Source: Geosiphon pyriformis (taxonomy: Eukaryota > Glomeromycota > Glomeromycetes > Archaeosporales > Geosiphonaceae). Taken from it: DNA of 64,000 bases. Each line of letters opens with the position of its first letter. Position 1 is the stretch's first letter. The stretch spans positions 353,532-417,531 of the forward strand of contig JAAOMT010000603.1 of NCBI GenBank assembly GCA_016748015.1, given 5' to 3'. The notes beneath the pieces were generated by a model. It made no database searches and was not told the DNA's origin. It worked only from the letters and a program-made list of their open reading frames with translations. A program made the position numbers and the translations under genes. Below are positions 46,154 through 59,229 of this stretch, piece after piece.

Positions 46154-47121
46154 TGTTACCAGAGGTTTTTGGTCTCTTTTCTTGAATGTTGTTAATGTCT
46201 GTTGGTTGTAAATTCACGTTTTCTAGAAGTAGTTGAACCTCCAATAACTGAATTTATCTTCAAATTATCTCTTATAATTTAAACTGCTGGGCTTATAAGT
46301 GGAATGGCCAATTCCGTGCCAGTTACTTTGTATAGTTACGTTGTAGTAAATGTCAACTCTTTCCCAGGAATTGCTTGTCTGGAAGCTCACTAAAATGTGT
46401 AGTTACTTTGCTGTGAAAGTCAACTCTTCTATAGGAATCTCGTCAGGCTACTCTAATAATTGTAATAAGAAAATAAAAGAAAAATAAAAGAAATGTAAAA
46501 GAAATAGAATTTTGTCAAGAGAAACGTTTTCTATCCAGGCCTGGAGTTACTAACAGTTTATTGAAATTGGTAGCTAATCAATTTCAAAACGTTAGTTGTG
46601 TTGAGGGAATTTCAAGTGTAATAATTTAAGAATTTGGTTTTCGAATATTTAATTTTTATTTAATTTTTGAAAAAAAAATAATTTGTTCTAATTAAGATAT
46701 CTAGAGTAAGATACTATGGTAAGATATGGGAAGGATACATTTTCTTAAAAAGAAAAGCTCTTCTTTTATACAACTTGTTGTAGTACTAGTCTTTGAACTT
46801 GCACTTTTCTCTTTGCTACAATTTGGGTGAACTAAAAATACATTTCGGCGAATTTACAAGTTATTTCACTGAACTATTGATTATTTCGGCGAATTTTCAT
46901 TAATTTCGGCGAATTTTGACTATGTTAAATGGTTCAGAGTATTGTGTAATTTGATCATCTTAATTTCTAGAGTACAAATCGGATTATTGATTGAGTAATG
47001 ATTTTTGATAATTTGGCTAATTTAATAAGTAATAATCGAAATGATAATAATATGCTAATTAATAATAGGAATTATGAAAATAATTTCATGTTAATTAATA
47101 GCTAAAATTCCACTGGTAATA
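46154..47121 (-). repeat. 5' LTR of element B
   Basis: 968 bp, nearly identical to the other LTR, with the terminal CA changed to TA at 47120-47121. LTR similarity suggests element B is younger than the solo B copies, which carry many more transitions. Confidence 0.9.
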
Positions 47122-47922
47122 CCATCAAGATAAGTGGTTTGAAGTCAAAGATAGTGGCTTTAAAAGTGTTAATTGGGTCAGTTTTGGAGAAGTTAGATTG
47201 TTTGTGCTCTGGTTTGGATTTATCAGCTTCTCTTTTATCTTAATAAGTAATTTGGTTTGGAAATTTGCTATGTGTAATATTTATAGTATTAATGTTCCTG
47301 CAAAACAAAATGACATAGTTTATTGGCATTGTGATTCAGATAATATGGTCTTTTTTGTTACTAAAACAAAGTTGAGGTCTACTATTAGGTCATAAATCAA
47401 AAATAAGTTTGACAGGGTTTGGATTTTTATTTCTGGTTTAGATGTTGGTTTTCTTGGTATTGGTATTGCCATTATTATAAACAATTCCTTGACTCATTAT
47501 GTTGTTAAAGTGAAAAAAGTTTTTGGTTGGGTTGTTTTAATGTATTTTCTGTTGAAAAGCAAGCTTTTAGTTACAATTCTTGGTTTGTATGCTGGCACTT
47601 CTTCTAATATTCAGTTTGAACAGACTTCAAAAGTCAATTTTCTCATTGTAAAAGCTGTTAACTTCAGCACTTTTGTGATCTTGGGTGAAGATTTCAATAA
47701 AAATAAATCTGAAAAGAATGTAAGTTTTAGGTTTTGTTTGGGTCTAGGTTTGGTTAATTTATTCAATAAACACTCTTTGATCAATGTCTCAATTTAGAAC
47801 AACTTGAAAGATATTAAGAAAGGTTTAAATTATGTTTTTGTAAATGAAAGTTTATTGTTAGTGGTTGTTAATTATGGTATTAGTTTTGTGTCTGTTTTTT
47901 TTGACATTAATTACAAGATTGT

Positions 47923-48882
47923 TGTTACTGGAAGTTTTTGGTCTCTTTTTTTAAATGTTGTTAATGTTTGTCTGTTGTTAATTTCACGTTTTTTGAAAGC
48001 AGTTGAATCTCCAATAACAAATTTATCTTCAAATTATCTTTTATAATTTAAACTGCTGGGCTTATAAGTAGAATAACCAATTTCTTGCCAGTTATTTTAT
48101 GTAGTTATATTGTAGTAAACATCAACTCTTTTCCAGAGATTGCTTATTTAGAAGCTCACGAAAATGTGTAGTTACTTTGCTGTGAAAATCAACTCTTCTA
48201 CAGGAATCTTGTCTGTAGGCTACTCTAATGATTATAATAAGAAAAATAAAAAAAATGTAAAAAAAAATAGAATTGTGTCAAGAAAAACGTTTTCTATTCA
48301 GGTTTGAAGTCACTAATAAATTACTGAAATTGGTAGCTAATCAATTTCAAAATGTTAGTTGTGTTGAAAAAATTTCAAGCACAATAGTCAAAAGATTTGG
48401 TTTTTTAAATATTTAATTTTTATTTGATTATATAAAAAGTAATTTGTTCTAATTAAAATATCTAAAGTAAGATACTATAGTAAAATACTATGAGAAAATA
48501 TATTTTCTTGAAGAGAGAAGCTCTTTTTTTATACAATTTGTTATAATACTAGTTTTTAAACTTGTACTTTTTTCTTTGCTTTAATTTTAGTAAACTAAAG
48601 ATACATTTCAGTGAACTACAAGTTATTTTTACAAATTATTAATTATTTCAGCCAATTTTCATTAATTTCGGCAAATTTTAACTATATTAAATAGTTCAAG
48701 ATATTGTGTAATTTGATCATCTTAATTTTTATAGTACAAATCAGGTTATTAATTAAATTATGATATTTGATAATTTGGTTAATTAATAAGTAATAATTGA
48801 AATAATAATAATATACTAATTAATAATAAGAATTATAAGGATAATTTTATGCTAATTAATAGCTAAAATTCTACTGGTAATA
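47923..48882 (+). mobile_element. Solo LTR, family B (second copy)
   Basis: 960 bp from TGTTACTGGAAG to CTACTGGTAATA, inside the LINE-2 endonuclease. Flanks TTGT (47919-47922) and CTGT (48883-48886) form a 4-bp duplication with one transition. Confidence 0.85.
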
Positions 48883-50275
48883 CTGTCATGATGATTATTG
48901 ATTTGGGTAGACTCTTAGATATTTGTCTGAATAGCTTGCATAAACAAGCTAATAAGGATTGTTGAAAGTTTAAAATCAAAGATATGGATGGTACCAAGTA
49001 GATATGTTTTAAGAATTGCTTTTCTACCAAGCTTTTGGAGATAAAAAATAAGTTTCTGAATGCTGAAGCTTATTATGATTTGAATACTATGTGGTTGTTG
49101 CTGAAGAAAATAATAGTGAACTTGGCTGATAAAATATTTTCTAGACTTTGGTTTGGTGATTTTTAGTGTTTGAAAAATATGTGGTCTTCTAAGTTTTTGG
49201 AGCTGGAATTGTTAGTTGCCAAAATTGTTAAGAGGTTAAGCTTAAGTAACATCCTTGGTTTCGATTATCTCATAAGGAAGTAGTCAACTTTGAATGTTAA
49301 TAAAACTTTCATGATAATAGACATGGTTCAGAATAATGGGAATTTGGTAAATATTCTCAAATATTTATCATTAGTTAGAAAAGAGTATAGGAGATCTAAG
49401 ATGTTTAAATCAAAGTTGGCTAAGAAAGTGTTTATTAAGAAGATGATTAAAAAGTGCATGAATAAGTTTTGTTCTGATAAAAGTAGTATAATTAAGAGTG
49501 TTTTGGATTGGTTTTTTTGTAAAGTGGTTTTAGATTACTTAGTAATAGATAATAAATTGGTTTTGAAACCAAAAAAAGTAAAGCTCAGTGTTAATAAGAT
49601 TATAGAAAATTGGACAAGAAAGCAGAATGTGTTTTCAGCAATACCTGATCTTTGGGCTCATCAATATGTACCATTAGATCACATGAAAAATGATATTTTT
49701 TCTGGTGTAATATGTGTAATCAGTATAAGTAAGTTGTTTTTGGTTGTTAATGATTTGTCTGATAACAAAGCTATGAGCTTGTCTAACATTTCTAATAAAC
49801 TATAAAAGCATAATAGAAATGGAATAATAAGATGCCTTTTAAGACTGTTAAATATATGCTTAACAGTTGGTGGTGTTTCTGTTTTGTGAAAAAAGACTTG
49901 GGTCTCAATGATTCCTAAATTTTATAACTGAGATAGGATTTTTATGAACACTCAACCTATTGCATTGATTGAAACTGCCAAGAAAATTTTTTCCAAGATT
50001 CTTTCTAATAGGATTTTATTTGTGTATAGCAAGTTTGGTGTTCTTTATGAAGATAACTTTTTTGTTTTGAAGAGTATGTCTATTCAATCCCTTGTGTTTG
50101 TAGTTGGTTTGATGGTTAAGAATATATTGAAGAAAAATCAGAAACTTTGGTTGGTTTTACAGAATATGTATAAGACATACAACTCAGTTGATTGGCACTA
50201 CTTGGAGACTAGTTTAAGATGGATCAAAATGTATAATAAATTCATTAAATTCTTTGGTAGCATACATAATAATAG

Positions 50276-50965
50276 TGTTATAATTGAAACCTATACTTCT
50301 TATTAATTATTACATGTATTAGCTACTGATGTTATATAATTAGCCACTTTATTTTTAGAAAGTAATCATTGATCTAATCATTGACCTGATCATTGATCTG
50401 ATTATTAACTTAGTCATTGACCTGATTATTGACCATTTTTGATAACTATATAAGCAATAAATCTCTTAGCTGTAGAAAAGCATGTAGGAATCAAAAAAAG
50501 AAATAAAATAAAATAACAACTTTATCTCAATCTTTTTTTTATTACTAATTTCTTTTTCTTTATTTTCAAGTATCTGAACATCTTAAAATAAAAGATTACT
50601 TGTTGGCATTTACCTACTCTTTTCCTAACTTGTATTATTGTAGCATTTGAAGATTATTGAATAAAATGTTATTAAAAAGCACATCTGATATCTGATATTG
50701 AATTCTAAGAGCACCAACATAAGGCATAGAATTATATCAGGCATAATCATTTATTGACAGTATGGATTATTCCTTTACCTTCAGATTCTCCAGTTATCTT
50801 TTTAAAAAGTATAGTAACTGAGATATTTTATAAGACTGATTTCACATATTTAATTCATACTTATTCAATTTACTTTTTGAAGTTAAATTCCCTTTGATCT
50901 TTTTTATTATCCTATAATCTTGTTCTTTCTTGCTATCTATTAGCTTGTTACTCCAACTTGTAACA
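50276..50965 (+). mobile_element. Solo LTR, family A (plus orientation)
   Basis: 690 bp, TGTTATAATTG to CTTGTAACA, inside the LINE-2 reverse transcriptase. Flanks ATAG and ATAA. Holds six units of the 12-bp repeat at about 50364-50435. Confidence 0.85.
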
Positions 50966-51705
50966 ATAAGGTTAATAGGGTAATAATAAATTTTGGCTTC
51001 TCAGAAGGCTATAAAATGCATAATAGTTTGGATCAGAGTGAAGTTTTTTTTTCCTTTCTTTGGAAAATCTTTTATAATCTACTTTTATATAAAGTCAAGA
51101 AACATAAACATTTATGTAAATATTAGATTGATACTAAGTTTGTGGTGAAAACTGGTAGGATTAAGAATAATAATAGTTTGTCTTCTTTTTTTGTAACTAG
51201 CACATTTGTGGATAATACAATTTGGATTGAAGATTGTCAAACTTTTGTGTAGTATGCTCTGAATATTGTTAGTAAATTTTTTTTGATCAATAATATTTCA
51301 ATTAATACTAATAAGACTGTAACTATTCCTATTAATTAAGGTATTAGAATTGCTTCTTTGAGTATTAGTAATCAGCCAATTTTAATTGCCAAAAAGAGTG
51401 AAGCACACAGGTATTTGGAAATTTTCTTGTCAACTAAGAGATTTTCCAAGCTAAGTGTGGTTAAAGCTCATTCTAATGTTCATTTTTTTATCAATGTGGT
51501 GCTTAAAAAAGCTATTATAGATAAGCAGTTTTTTTATTTGGTGTCAGCTATTTTGCAGCCTATTGTTAATTACAAAACCCAATTTAGTTTTGTCTTATCA
51601 AGTGTGTATTACAAGTGGGATGTTATAATTAAGAAGGATCTTAAAACTAAAGCATATTTGCCATGTGATTTTCTTAGTAAGACTTTGTATTATTCATCAT
51701 TATAT

Positions 51706-52454
51706 TGTTATGGGTTGGAATAACAAGCTAACAGATAGCAAGAGAGAACAGGATTGTAGGGTGATGGAAATAATTAAAGGGAAATTCAACTTTAAAGAGT
51801 AAATTGAATGAGTATGAATTCAATGTGCAAGATCAGTCTCATAAAATATCTCAGTCACTATACTTTTCAAAGGTAACTGGGGAATTTAAAGGTAGAGGAA
51901 TAGTCCATACTATCAACAAATGATCACACTTGGTATAATTCTATGCCTCATGTCAGTGCTCTTAGAATTCAATATCAAGTATTAGATATGCTCTTCAGTC
52001 ACGTTTTTATTCAATAATCTTTAAATACTTTGTTTAATTATTCCAGGAAAAAGGCAGATAAACACCAACAAGAAATCTTTTATCCAAAAGATGTTTAGAT
52101 ACTTGAAAGTAGAGAAAGGGAAATTAGCAATAAGAGAATATTTGAAATGAAAGTTGTTTTATTATATTTCTTTGATTGTTGAGAACATACTTTTCTACAG
52201 CTAAGAGACTTATTGCTTATATAGCTATGAAAAGTGGTTAATGACCAGGTCAATGATCTGGTCAATGATCAAGTTAATGATCAAGTCAATGGTCAGGTCA
52301 TTGATCAGGTCAATGATCAGGTCAATGATCAGGTCAACGATCAGGTCATTGATTAGGTCAATAATTACTATCTAAAAATAGGTTGGCTAATTATATGACA
52401 TCGGTGGCTAATACATGTAATAACTAATAAAAACTATGAGTTTCAACTGTAACA
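51706..52454 (-). mobile_element. Solo LTR, family A (minus orientation)
   Basis: 749 bp from TGTTATGGGTTGG to CTGTAACA, the reverse complement of the family-A LTR. Flanked by ATAT at 51702-51705 and 52455-52458. Contains about eleven 12-bp repeat units near 52231-52365. The LINE reading joins across it as SLY then NLKSFEQVQ. Confidence 0.88.
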
Positions 52455-54480
52455 ATATAATTTAAAATCTTTTGAGCAAGTGCAATCAAAAAGTAAACTT
52501 GTTGTTGTAGTTTTATTTTCTAATGTTTCAGACATTCTTGGTCATTTATTTCATCATAAATTCTTGAATTTACAGATTTTGGGATGGAATCCTTTAAATT
52601 TTTTGTAGTTTTCTGTTAAATTGCTTGTTAGTCCTGTGAACAATTTTCTGGCTGGTGTGGTTAAATTCTTTTAAGTAATAAGCTATCTTTAATAAACAAT
52701 TTGCCCAATGCTTTTTGTAATCTTGGTGTTTTTTTTATGTTATTAATTCTTAAGAAAACTCTGTATCTTAGTTTTGTTTATTCTTTGAAGTGTTTTGGGA
52801 TCACCTATGGTGATAAACTTTTTAATAAAAAAAGCTGTATAATAGATTGGAAGACCTTCCATTAGTGGAAGAGATTGGATTCTAGAGATCTTGTTCCTTA
52901 TTGATCTGAGACCACATCAAAATTTTTGCATAGTAAGAGTTTTTTGTTATCTGATTTATCTGTATTTATTTGGCCAGTTAGCTTGAATATTCTAAATTCC
53001 AGAGAATTTGCTAAGGTGTAAGATAGTTTACATAAAATTTAGTCTGGTTTATTTGAAGTATATACAGATAGTTTATTAAAAAATATTGGCTCTGCTGGTG
53101 TTGTTAGTAGTGCTACTGCATATTTTTTGGCTTTGGATATAAATGTTGGTGTTGGAGTTTATGGTCTGGTATCTTTCACTATGGCTGAGTTGCAGACTGT
53201 TGCTTTGTTTTTGGAGTATGTTCTATTATCTTACTCTTTGGTTTTGTATCTCAACAGCCAAGCTGCTATTGATATGTATGTATTTAAAGTGTTGTTTGCT
53301 GTGCCAGATTTTGTAATCAATGCTAAATTAAGAGAAAGCATATTGTTAATTTAATTAGGAATAAGGATCTCACAGTGAGTTGAATCAAGATTAAAGGTTA
53401 TTTTGGGATTTGTGATAACATAAAAACAGATGCCACTATAGGTGTAACTACTGGCTTTTTTTTTTCTTTGCCAATAGGTGTGTGAGAACGTTTTTTGGTA
53501 ACTAAGAACACTGTTATATCTGACAATACTCATTATTTTGTCAAGAATATTTTTAGATCTGTTTGTTATGCTTATTAGAAGACTGGTCTTGATTATAATA
53601 TGGTTTCTAATGCATTAATTAAGGATATAGATTGGGATGTTACTACAAAAGTTTGATATTCTGACTTATATATGCTTGTTGGTTTTATTAGTCAGAAGTG
53701 ATTTAATCTTTATATATACTTAATGAAAGCTGTGCATAGACAGTTACCAATGACTATTAGAAAAAGGTTGTATGATAAAAGATATTTTAGTGTACTGTAT
53801 TTGCTGTATAATAAGATAGAGTTATCAGATCATATTTTCACTTATGCTTAAAATGTTAGTATTTGGAAAAAAATTTTGGTTAAAGCCTCTATATGATTGA
53901 TTGCTTTGGCAGATACTTATAGTTCATTTTTTTTTGCTGTTTTACAAATGCTCTTTTGTTGTTCATTAGATGCTGGAACTTATGCAGTTGTATACAAAGA
54001 ATTTGTTTTAAAGAATTGGTATATAGAGACTATTAGGGTTTTTGATAATAGAAAGAAGATCACTTTTGCTGTTGTTAATTTTGTGAGATATCTAATAGAG
54101 TTGCATTGTTCTAGGCCCTGATTGGCAAAGTCTAAGTTTAGGATTGATATAAAAAAAACTGGCTTGATTAGGAATAGCAGTATGATATCTGGTTTATTAT
54201 ATAGTTTGGCATTAATACTGTCAGATAATATGGTCAGGATGCTTGGTGTTATTAAGTTTTTTGCTGTTAGTTTTGGGTGTTGTAAGCTGTGTCTTTTTTT
54301 TTTGGTCTAAATTATAATATAAGTATTAGTATAAATATATAATATTGCTTTATCTGGCCTAAGTGATTAATTATATATAGTAAGTGCATAAATCATGTTT
54401 AATTTGAATTACTTAGTCTGATTCTATGTATTAGATAGTAGTTGGACTTTATTTAATAAATAACTATTATTAAAAAAAAA

Positions 54481-55194
54481 TATTTAGAAAAGCTGTGTTA
54501 AATAAATAATCTTTGATCTTAATTATTTTATAATTTATTATTAATTATTAAATTTAATTTAGTTTTATTTTATAAAATATGTATTATAAATAAAATATTT
54601 TAATTAAAAAAAATTTAAAATTTAAGATTAATTTACTTAAAGATTTTTTAAATAATATTTTATATTATTTTTTATTGTATTTTTTAATTAGTTACAAATT
54701 AAAAATAAAATAATATTAATTATAATTTTTTTTAATATTTTTAATATTTTTAATTATTTGTTTTTTTAACTTGAAAATTATTAAGTATATTTCAAAAAAT
54801 TTAATACATTTTTTTATTAAGTTAAAAATTAATTTTATTATCAATTTTTTAGCCAATATTATAAAAAGTTTTTTGATTTATAAAATTTTTTTATGAATAA
54901 TTTACTTAGTATTTTTTAATATACTAATAAGTTTTTAATATTTATTATATTAAATAATTTTTATATTACAAAGTAATTAAGTTTTTAAAACATTTTGATA
55001 TTGCTTTTAAAAACAGATTTTTAAATAAATATAATATAATTTTAAATTAATAAATATTTTATTGTTAAAAAAAGTTGAATTTAAAAAAACTAATATTTTT
55101 TTAATTTAAATTGGTATCTGTTTTTATATATAGTCTTTGCTAATTTTGTTTTATTATACAAAAGTTAACTTTAAAGTATTTTTTGTTTAAATAT
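54481..55194. other. AT desert after LINE-2
   Basis: Close to pure A/T with long A and T runs; no readable ORF and no element boundary that I can support. Confidence 0.5.
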
Positions 55195-56069
55195 TATTAT
55201 GATTTAAGAATTTAACAAAAAAATCATAAAATAATTTAAATTAGTCAATCATAATATAACACAATTATAATCTTAGAAAGATAATGATTAATATAATAGC
55301 AAATACTATTTTATGATAATAATAAGCATCAGTTTACAATAATGACTAATATCAATTAATAATAGCAGCAAATATCAAATTAAGATATTAAAAAAAAAGT
55401 ATTATAATATGTTTTTTGTAGAACTACAAACATATATATATATAATAGCTTTAATATTAAAAAAAACAACAAGTCATAAAACAAATCATAAAATTAAGTT
55501 ATCAAACAATTCATCTAACAGTTTTACTTTAATTATTTTGTGGTTTTTACTTTAAAAAATAAATATTTACAAAAATCTTTAATCAAAAAGAAATGAAAAA
55601 ATATTAAAAACTGAATTATTATAATCCAATATATTAAAAAACTTACTTGTATTATTTATTAAATAAAACTATTATTCATTAGCTAAATCTCTTAAAAAAA
55701 TAATTCTTAATCAAGATTATTCATATTATTACTAATTGATAAAAGTTTTATTATAAAAATAAAAAAAATATTAAAAGCCATTAATATTCCGTATTTCTAA
55801 ATTAAAGAAACATATTAAGTAATTGCAAAAATAGCCTTAAAAAAGACCTTAAACAGTAAGTAAATTTCAGTTTAGTTTCTAAAAAGAAATACATAAACAT
55901 ATACAACAATCAGAATTAAGAAATAACTTATATTGCAACATTAAAAAAAAATTTTTAATATAAATATCAATATTATTACACAAATAGAATTAAAAAATTT
56001 ATGAAAGACTGATTGCAATTAAAATAGGATATTGGCAATTAAAATAATCAAGAAAATTATCTTGTAACA
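55195..56069 (-). mobile_element. Solo LTR, family C, strongly degraded, minus orientation
   Basis: 875 bp aligning with the reverse complement of the LTR at 16224-17096 (for example the shared GTAGAACTACAAACAT stretch). The left terminus has decayed to TATTATGA, the right still reads TTGTAACA. Flanked by ATAT at 55191-55194 and 56070-56073. Differences are mostly C-to-T and G-to-A. Confidence 0.8.
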
Positions 56070-56559
56070 ATATATTTTTAATAATAAATAATAACTTATA
56101 AATAATAAATTAAATATAATTAATATTTTTACAAATAACTTTTTAAAAAATTTGAAATTTCAAAATATTGTTAATAGTACAATAATATTTTTTATTATAT
56201 TAAATTTATATATTAAAATTTAAATTTAAAAATTAGTTTTTTTAATACTTACTAAATTATAAGTTATTATATTAATATTAAAATATGTTTTTATTTTAAT
56301 ATATTACTAATATATTTAAACAATTAAATTATTTTAAATACATATATTATTAAATTAAATTTAAATATACCAAATTTTTAATACTATTATTAATAAAAAA
56401 AGATATTATATTAATAATTTAATTTCTAATAAAATTTTTTTAATTATGTAATTAAAAATCAAAACTTATTTTAGTATTATAAATAATATTTAAATTAATA
56501 TTATTACTAATAATCCTATTTTTTTATATTGTTTTTTTTTGTTTATATTTATAATTATT
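56070..56559. other. AT desert
   Basis: Near-pure A/T, no feature recognised. Confidence 0.5.
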
Positions 56560-57360
56560 ATATTTTGGCAAATAGTATTGTTGTCTTTAATAATATTTAT
56601 AATATTGTGTATTGTACTTATTAAAAACTGGTTTGAGTTTAAATATAATTACTAATTTTTTATTTAAAAAGATAAATTAAACTTATTTTTTATTAATTTA
56701 ATATCTTAATTTACATATATAATTTGGTTTTACAAGTAAATTACAACTAATATGTATATTTATTTTATAAAAGCAATTTATAAAAAACTGTTAATAATAA
56801 TTAAAAAATGATTATACAATAAATTTTATTTAAATATTTATTGTTTATATTGTTCTAAAATTAAGTTTTTTGATTATAGTTTTATGTATATAAAATACTA
56901 AAGTTTACAAAAATTAATTGTAAATATTAATTATTTATAATTAGTATTAGTATTTTGACTTTAAATTTTTGGTATTGTAAATACTATTTTTTTGTTATTT
57001 AAATAATAAACTATATATTATACTATATAAAAATTTGATATTAAAAAATTAAACTATTAAAACTTATATAGTTTTTAAAGATATTAAAAAGACATTTTTT
57101 ATTTTTATTAGTTTTATTTATTATCTAATTATGAATAATTAAAATAGAATTTAATTATATAGATTTAAATATAAAGTAATTATAAAAAAGAGTAAATTAA
57201 TTATTAATAATAGTCTTATATTATATATATTATATAATTTGTTAACAAAATTTTCTGTTAAAATAATTTATATATTAAATATTACTAAAACTTTTATTAT
57301 TAGTTTTGGTTTTTGTTAATTTATTTTTATTTTTATTTTTTTATAAGTAAAATTCAAATA
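56560..57360 (+). mobile_element. LINE relic, plus strand (3' part)
   Basis: Aligns by eye with the 3' third of LINE-1 ORF2 (compare 25890-26800). Shared segments include a TTAATATCTTAATTTA stretch and TTTACAAGTA further on. All coding sense is gone through AT drift. Several kilobases of the 5' part are missing or unrecognisable. Confidence 0.55.
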
Positions 57361-57369
57361 CTATTTAAT

Positions 57370-58630
57370 ATAATACATTAAATTAAATAATCTAAATTAG
57401 GCATGAATTACACACTTTTTATATATAATTAACCACTTGGGCTAATCAAAACAATACTATAAATCTATCTTAAGAGAAATTTTACAACTAATACCAAAAA
57501 AATATACAAAACTTATGTGAGCCAAAACTAATATTATGTATCTCTACAATTTTAAACAACTTAACAATATCATCAAAAAATAAAGATAATAGACCATAGA
57601 TTATTAAAAACACAGATTATTGTATATAATTAAACTATCTTTTTCTAAAACTGTTTTATACTTAGATTTTATTAACTATATCTTAGTGCAATAAGTTATT
57701 TTTAAGTTTTATATAAAATTAATTACTTTTTTACTCACAGTTTTAACATAACCAAAAACAAATATAGTCTTCAAATACTATTTCTTAAATACAAAATTCT
57801 TATATAAAACAGTATAGGCAATATTATTAAACACATACAAAAAAAGCATCTGTAATATATAAGATGATAATATATTTAGACTTAACATGAAGTTTTATTA
57901 AACAAATATGATTTAAGCAATTTTTTATAAACAACAGCATTTATTTTACATATAAAAAAGTGATTAAAAAGTTCTATTTTTTTATAATAAAGACATAATA
58001 TATTAGAATACTTTCTGTAATACAAGTACTTACAAATAACAATAAACAAATAATAATACAAAGTTTTTATAAAATATAAACACAAACCAGTAATAGATTT
58101 ATTTATAAAACCAAAAGCCATATATAAATCAGAATACCAAACTAGTATTATTTAAATCTAATTTATATCTTTAATTATGTTTTTATTAATAATACCAAAA
58201 TCAAATCTAATTTTTTAGCAAGCATAATTAATAATCTTAAAGATGTTGTAAACAAAATAACAAGTATTTTTACACATCATTATTTTGCTAGTCTTAATAT
58301 ATTTTTTTTAACAAGAACAAAAAACATTAAATTTAAACAAGTAGTAATATTAGCCAGTTCATTAGCATATTTATTACTCAAGACATTTAAATAACCTCCA
58401 ACTTTAAATTAAAAGATATTAAGATTCTTATGTTTAATTAAGTTTGCAATATAATGCTTTTTAAGTTAACAATAATTATAAAAATCTGACAAAACCATAT
58501 TTAATTTCGTAATACAAATATTTAAAACAGTCTAACTATTTAAATATATTACAACAGTATTAAAAACAAGAACATATTCTAAAACCAGAGCATTTTTGTT
58601 AATATTGTTCTTTTTTTATAAATTTAATTA
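57370..58630 (-). mobile_element. LINE relic, minus strand (3' part)
   Basis: Same order as the 3' end of LINE-3. The reading at 58121-57882 (MAFGFINKSITGLCLYFIKT, then ILCLYYKKIELFNHFFICK) matches the zinc-finger region of LINE-3, with CLYC changed to CLYY. The terminal motif CACTTGGGCTAATCAAAAC at about 57433 matches CACTCAGGCCAATCAAAAC at 27003-27021. Confidence 0.65.
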
Positions 58631-58639
58631 ATATAGTTT

Positions 58640-58790
58640 TAGTATATATAAATATGTAATAATGTTTTAGTTAATCAAGTAACTAATTATATATAAAAAG
58701 TATATAAGTTATTTTTAATTAAAAATATTTAATTTGTTTTTATAAATTAAATAACAGCAGAATTTTATTTGTTAATATAAAAAAAACATA
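58640..58790 (+). mobile_element. LINE 3' tail relic, plus strand
   Basis: About 150 bp resembling the last part of LINE-1 and LINE-2 (compare 54345-54460: TTAATTATATATA followed by AAGT and a TTTAATT block). Too degraded to place its 5' limit. Confidence 0.45.
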
Positions 58791-59229
58791 TAATTAATAA
58801 AAAATCATATTATTAAAACAAAAAAAAACTTGAATATTTATTTTTTATTTTTTAATAATATATATTTTTTAAAATAATTTATAATATTTTAATTTAAAAA
58901 GTTTTTATAAACAAATTTTAATATAATTATTTTTTTATTTTTATAATTTTTAAATATATTAATATATAATATAATAGTTAATTAAACAATTTATAATATT
59001 TGTTAATTTTTAATATTTATATATATATATTTTTATTTTTTATTAATTTGTTTATTAAATATTAATAATATTAATAAAAAATCATATTTTTTGTTTTAAT
59101 AATATTTTTTTAAACAATATATTTAAAAAATAATTGTTAAATACTATTAATATAATCTTTGTTTATAATTATTATAAAACATTTAAAATATTAAATAAAA
59201 AAAAATATTATTAAATTTTTTTAAAATAA
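58791..59229. other. AT desert next to the orphan-family copy 2
   Basis: Near-pure A/T; nothing recognised. The transition-mutated half of the neighbouring gene merges into it. Confidence 0.5.

Larger units (their letters stand above)
37233..47121 (-). mobile_element. dUTPase-bearing Ty3/gypsy element, family B, complete
   Basis: LTRs at 46154-47121 (5' side, since the element reads on the minus strand) and 37233-38203, with CCAT target duplications at 37229-37232 and 47122-47125. Order on the minus strand: gag, zinc knuckle, protease, Cys-rich region, dUTPase, RT, RNase H, integrase, extra ORF. The gag-to-RNase H part is one continuous frame for 5.5 kb, with stops only. One frame change occurs at an A8 run near 40661-40668. 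Integrase has lost two catalytic Asp residues, so it is not mobile on its own. Confidence 0.92.
34301..54480 (+). mobile_element. LINE-2: degraded LINE split by one gypsy element and four solo LTRs
   Basis: After removing five insertions about 6.9 kb of LINE remains. ORF1 (35427-37232) contains FALNINILAMFDKSS and LASLELLADQVFVIVKK. ORF2 resumes at about 47237, with the endonuclease (VILGEDFNKNKS, 47690), RT (49290-51720, including the FVDN box near 51213), RNase H (VYTDSLLKNIGS at 53060, LYLNSQAAIDMY at 53250) and a C-terminal zinc-finger remnant, ending in poly(A) at 54472-54480. Reading frames join sensibly across the target duplications, which confirms the insertion boundaries. Many stops are present. 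Confidence 0.88.
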
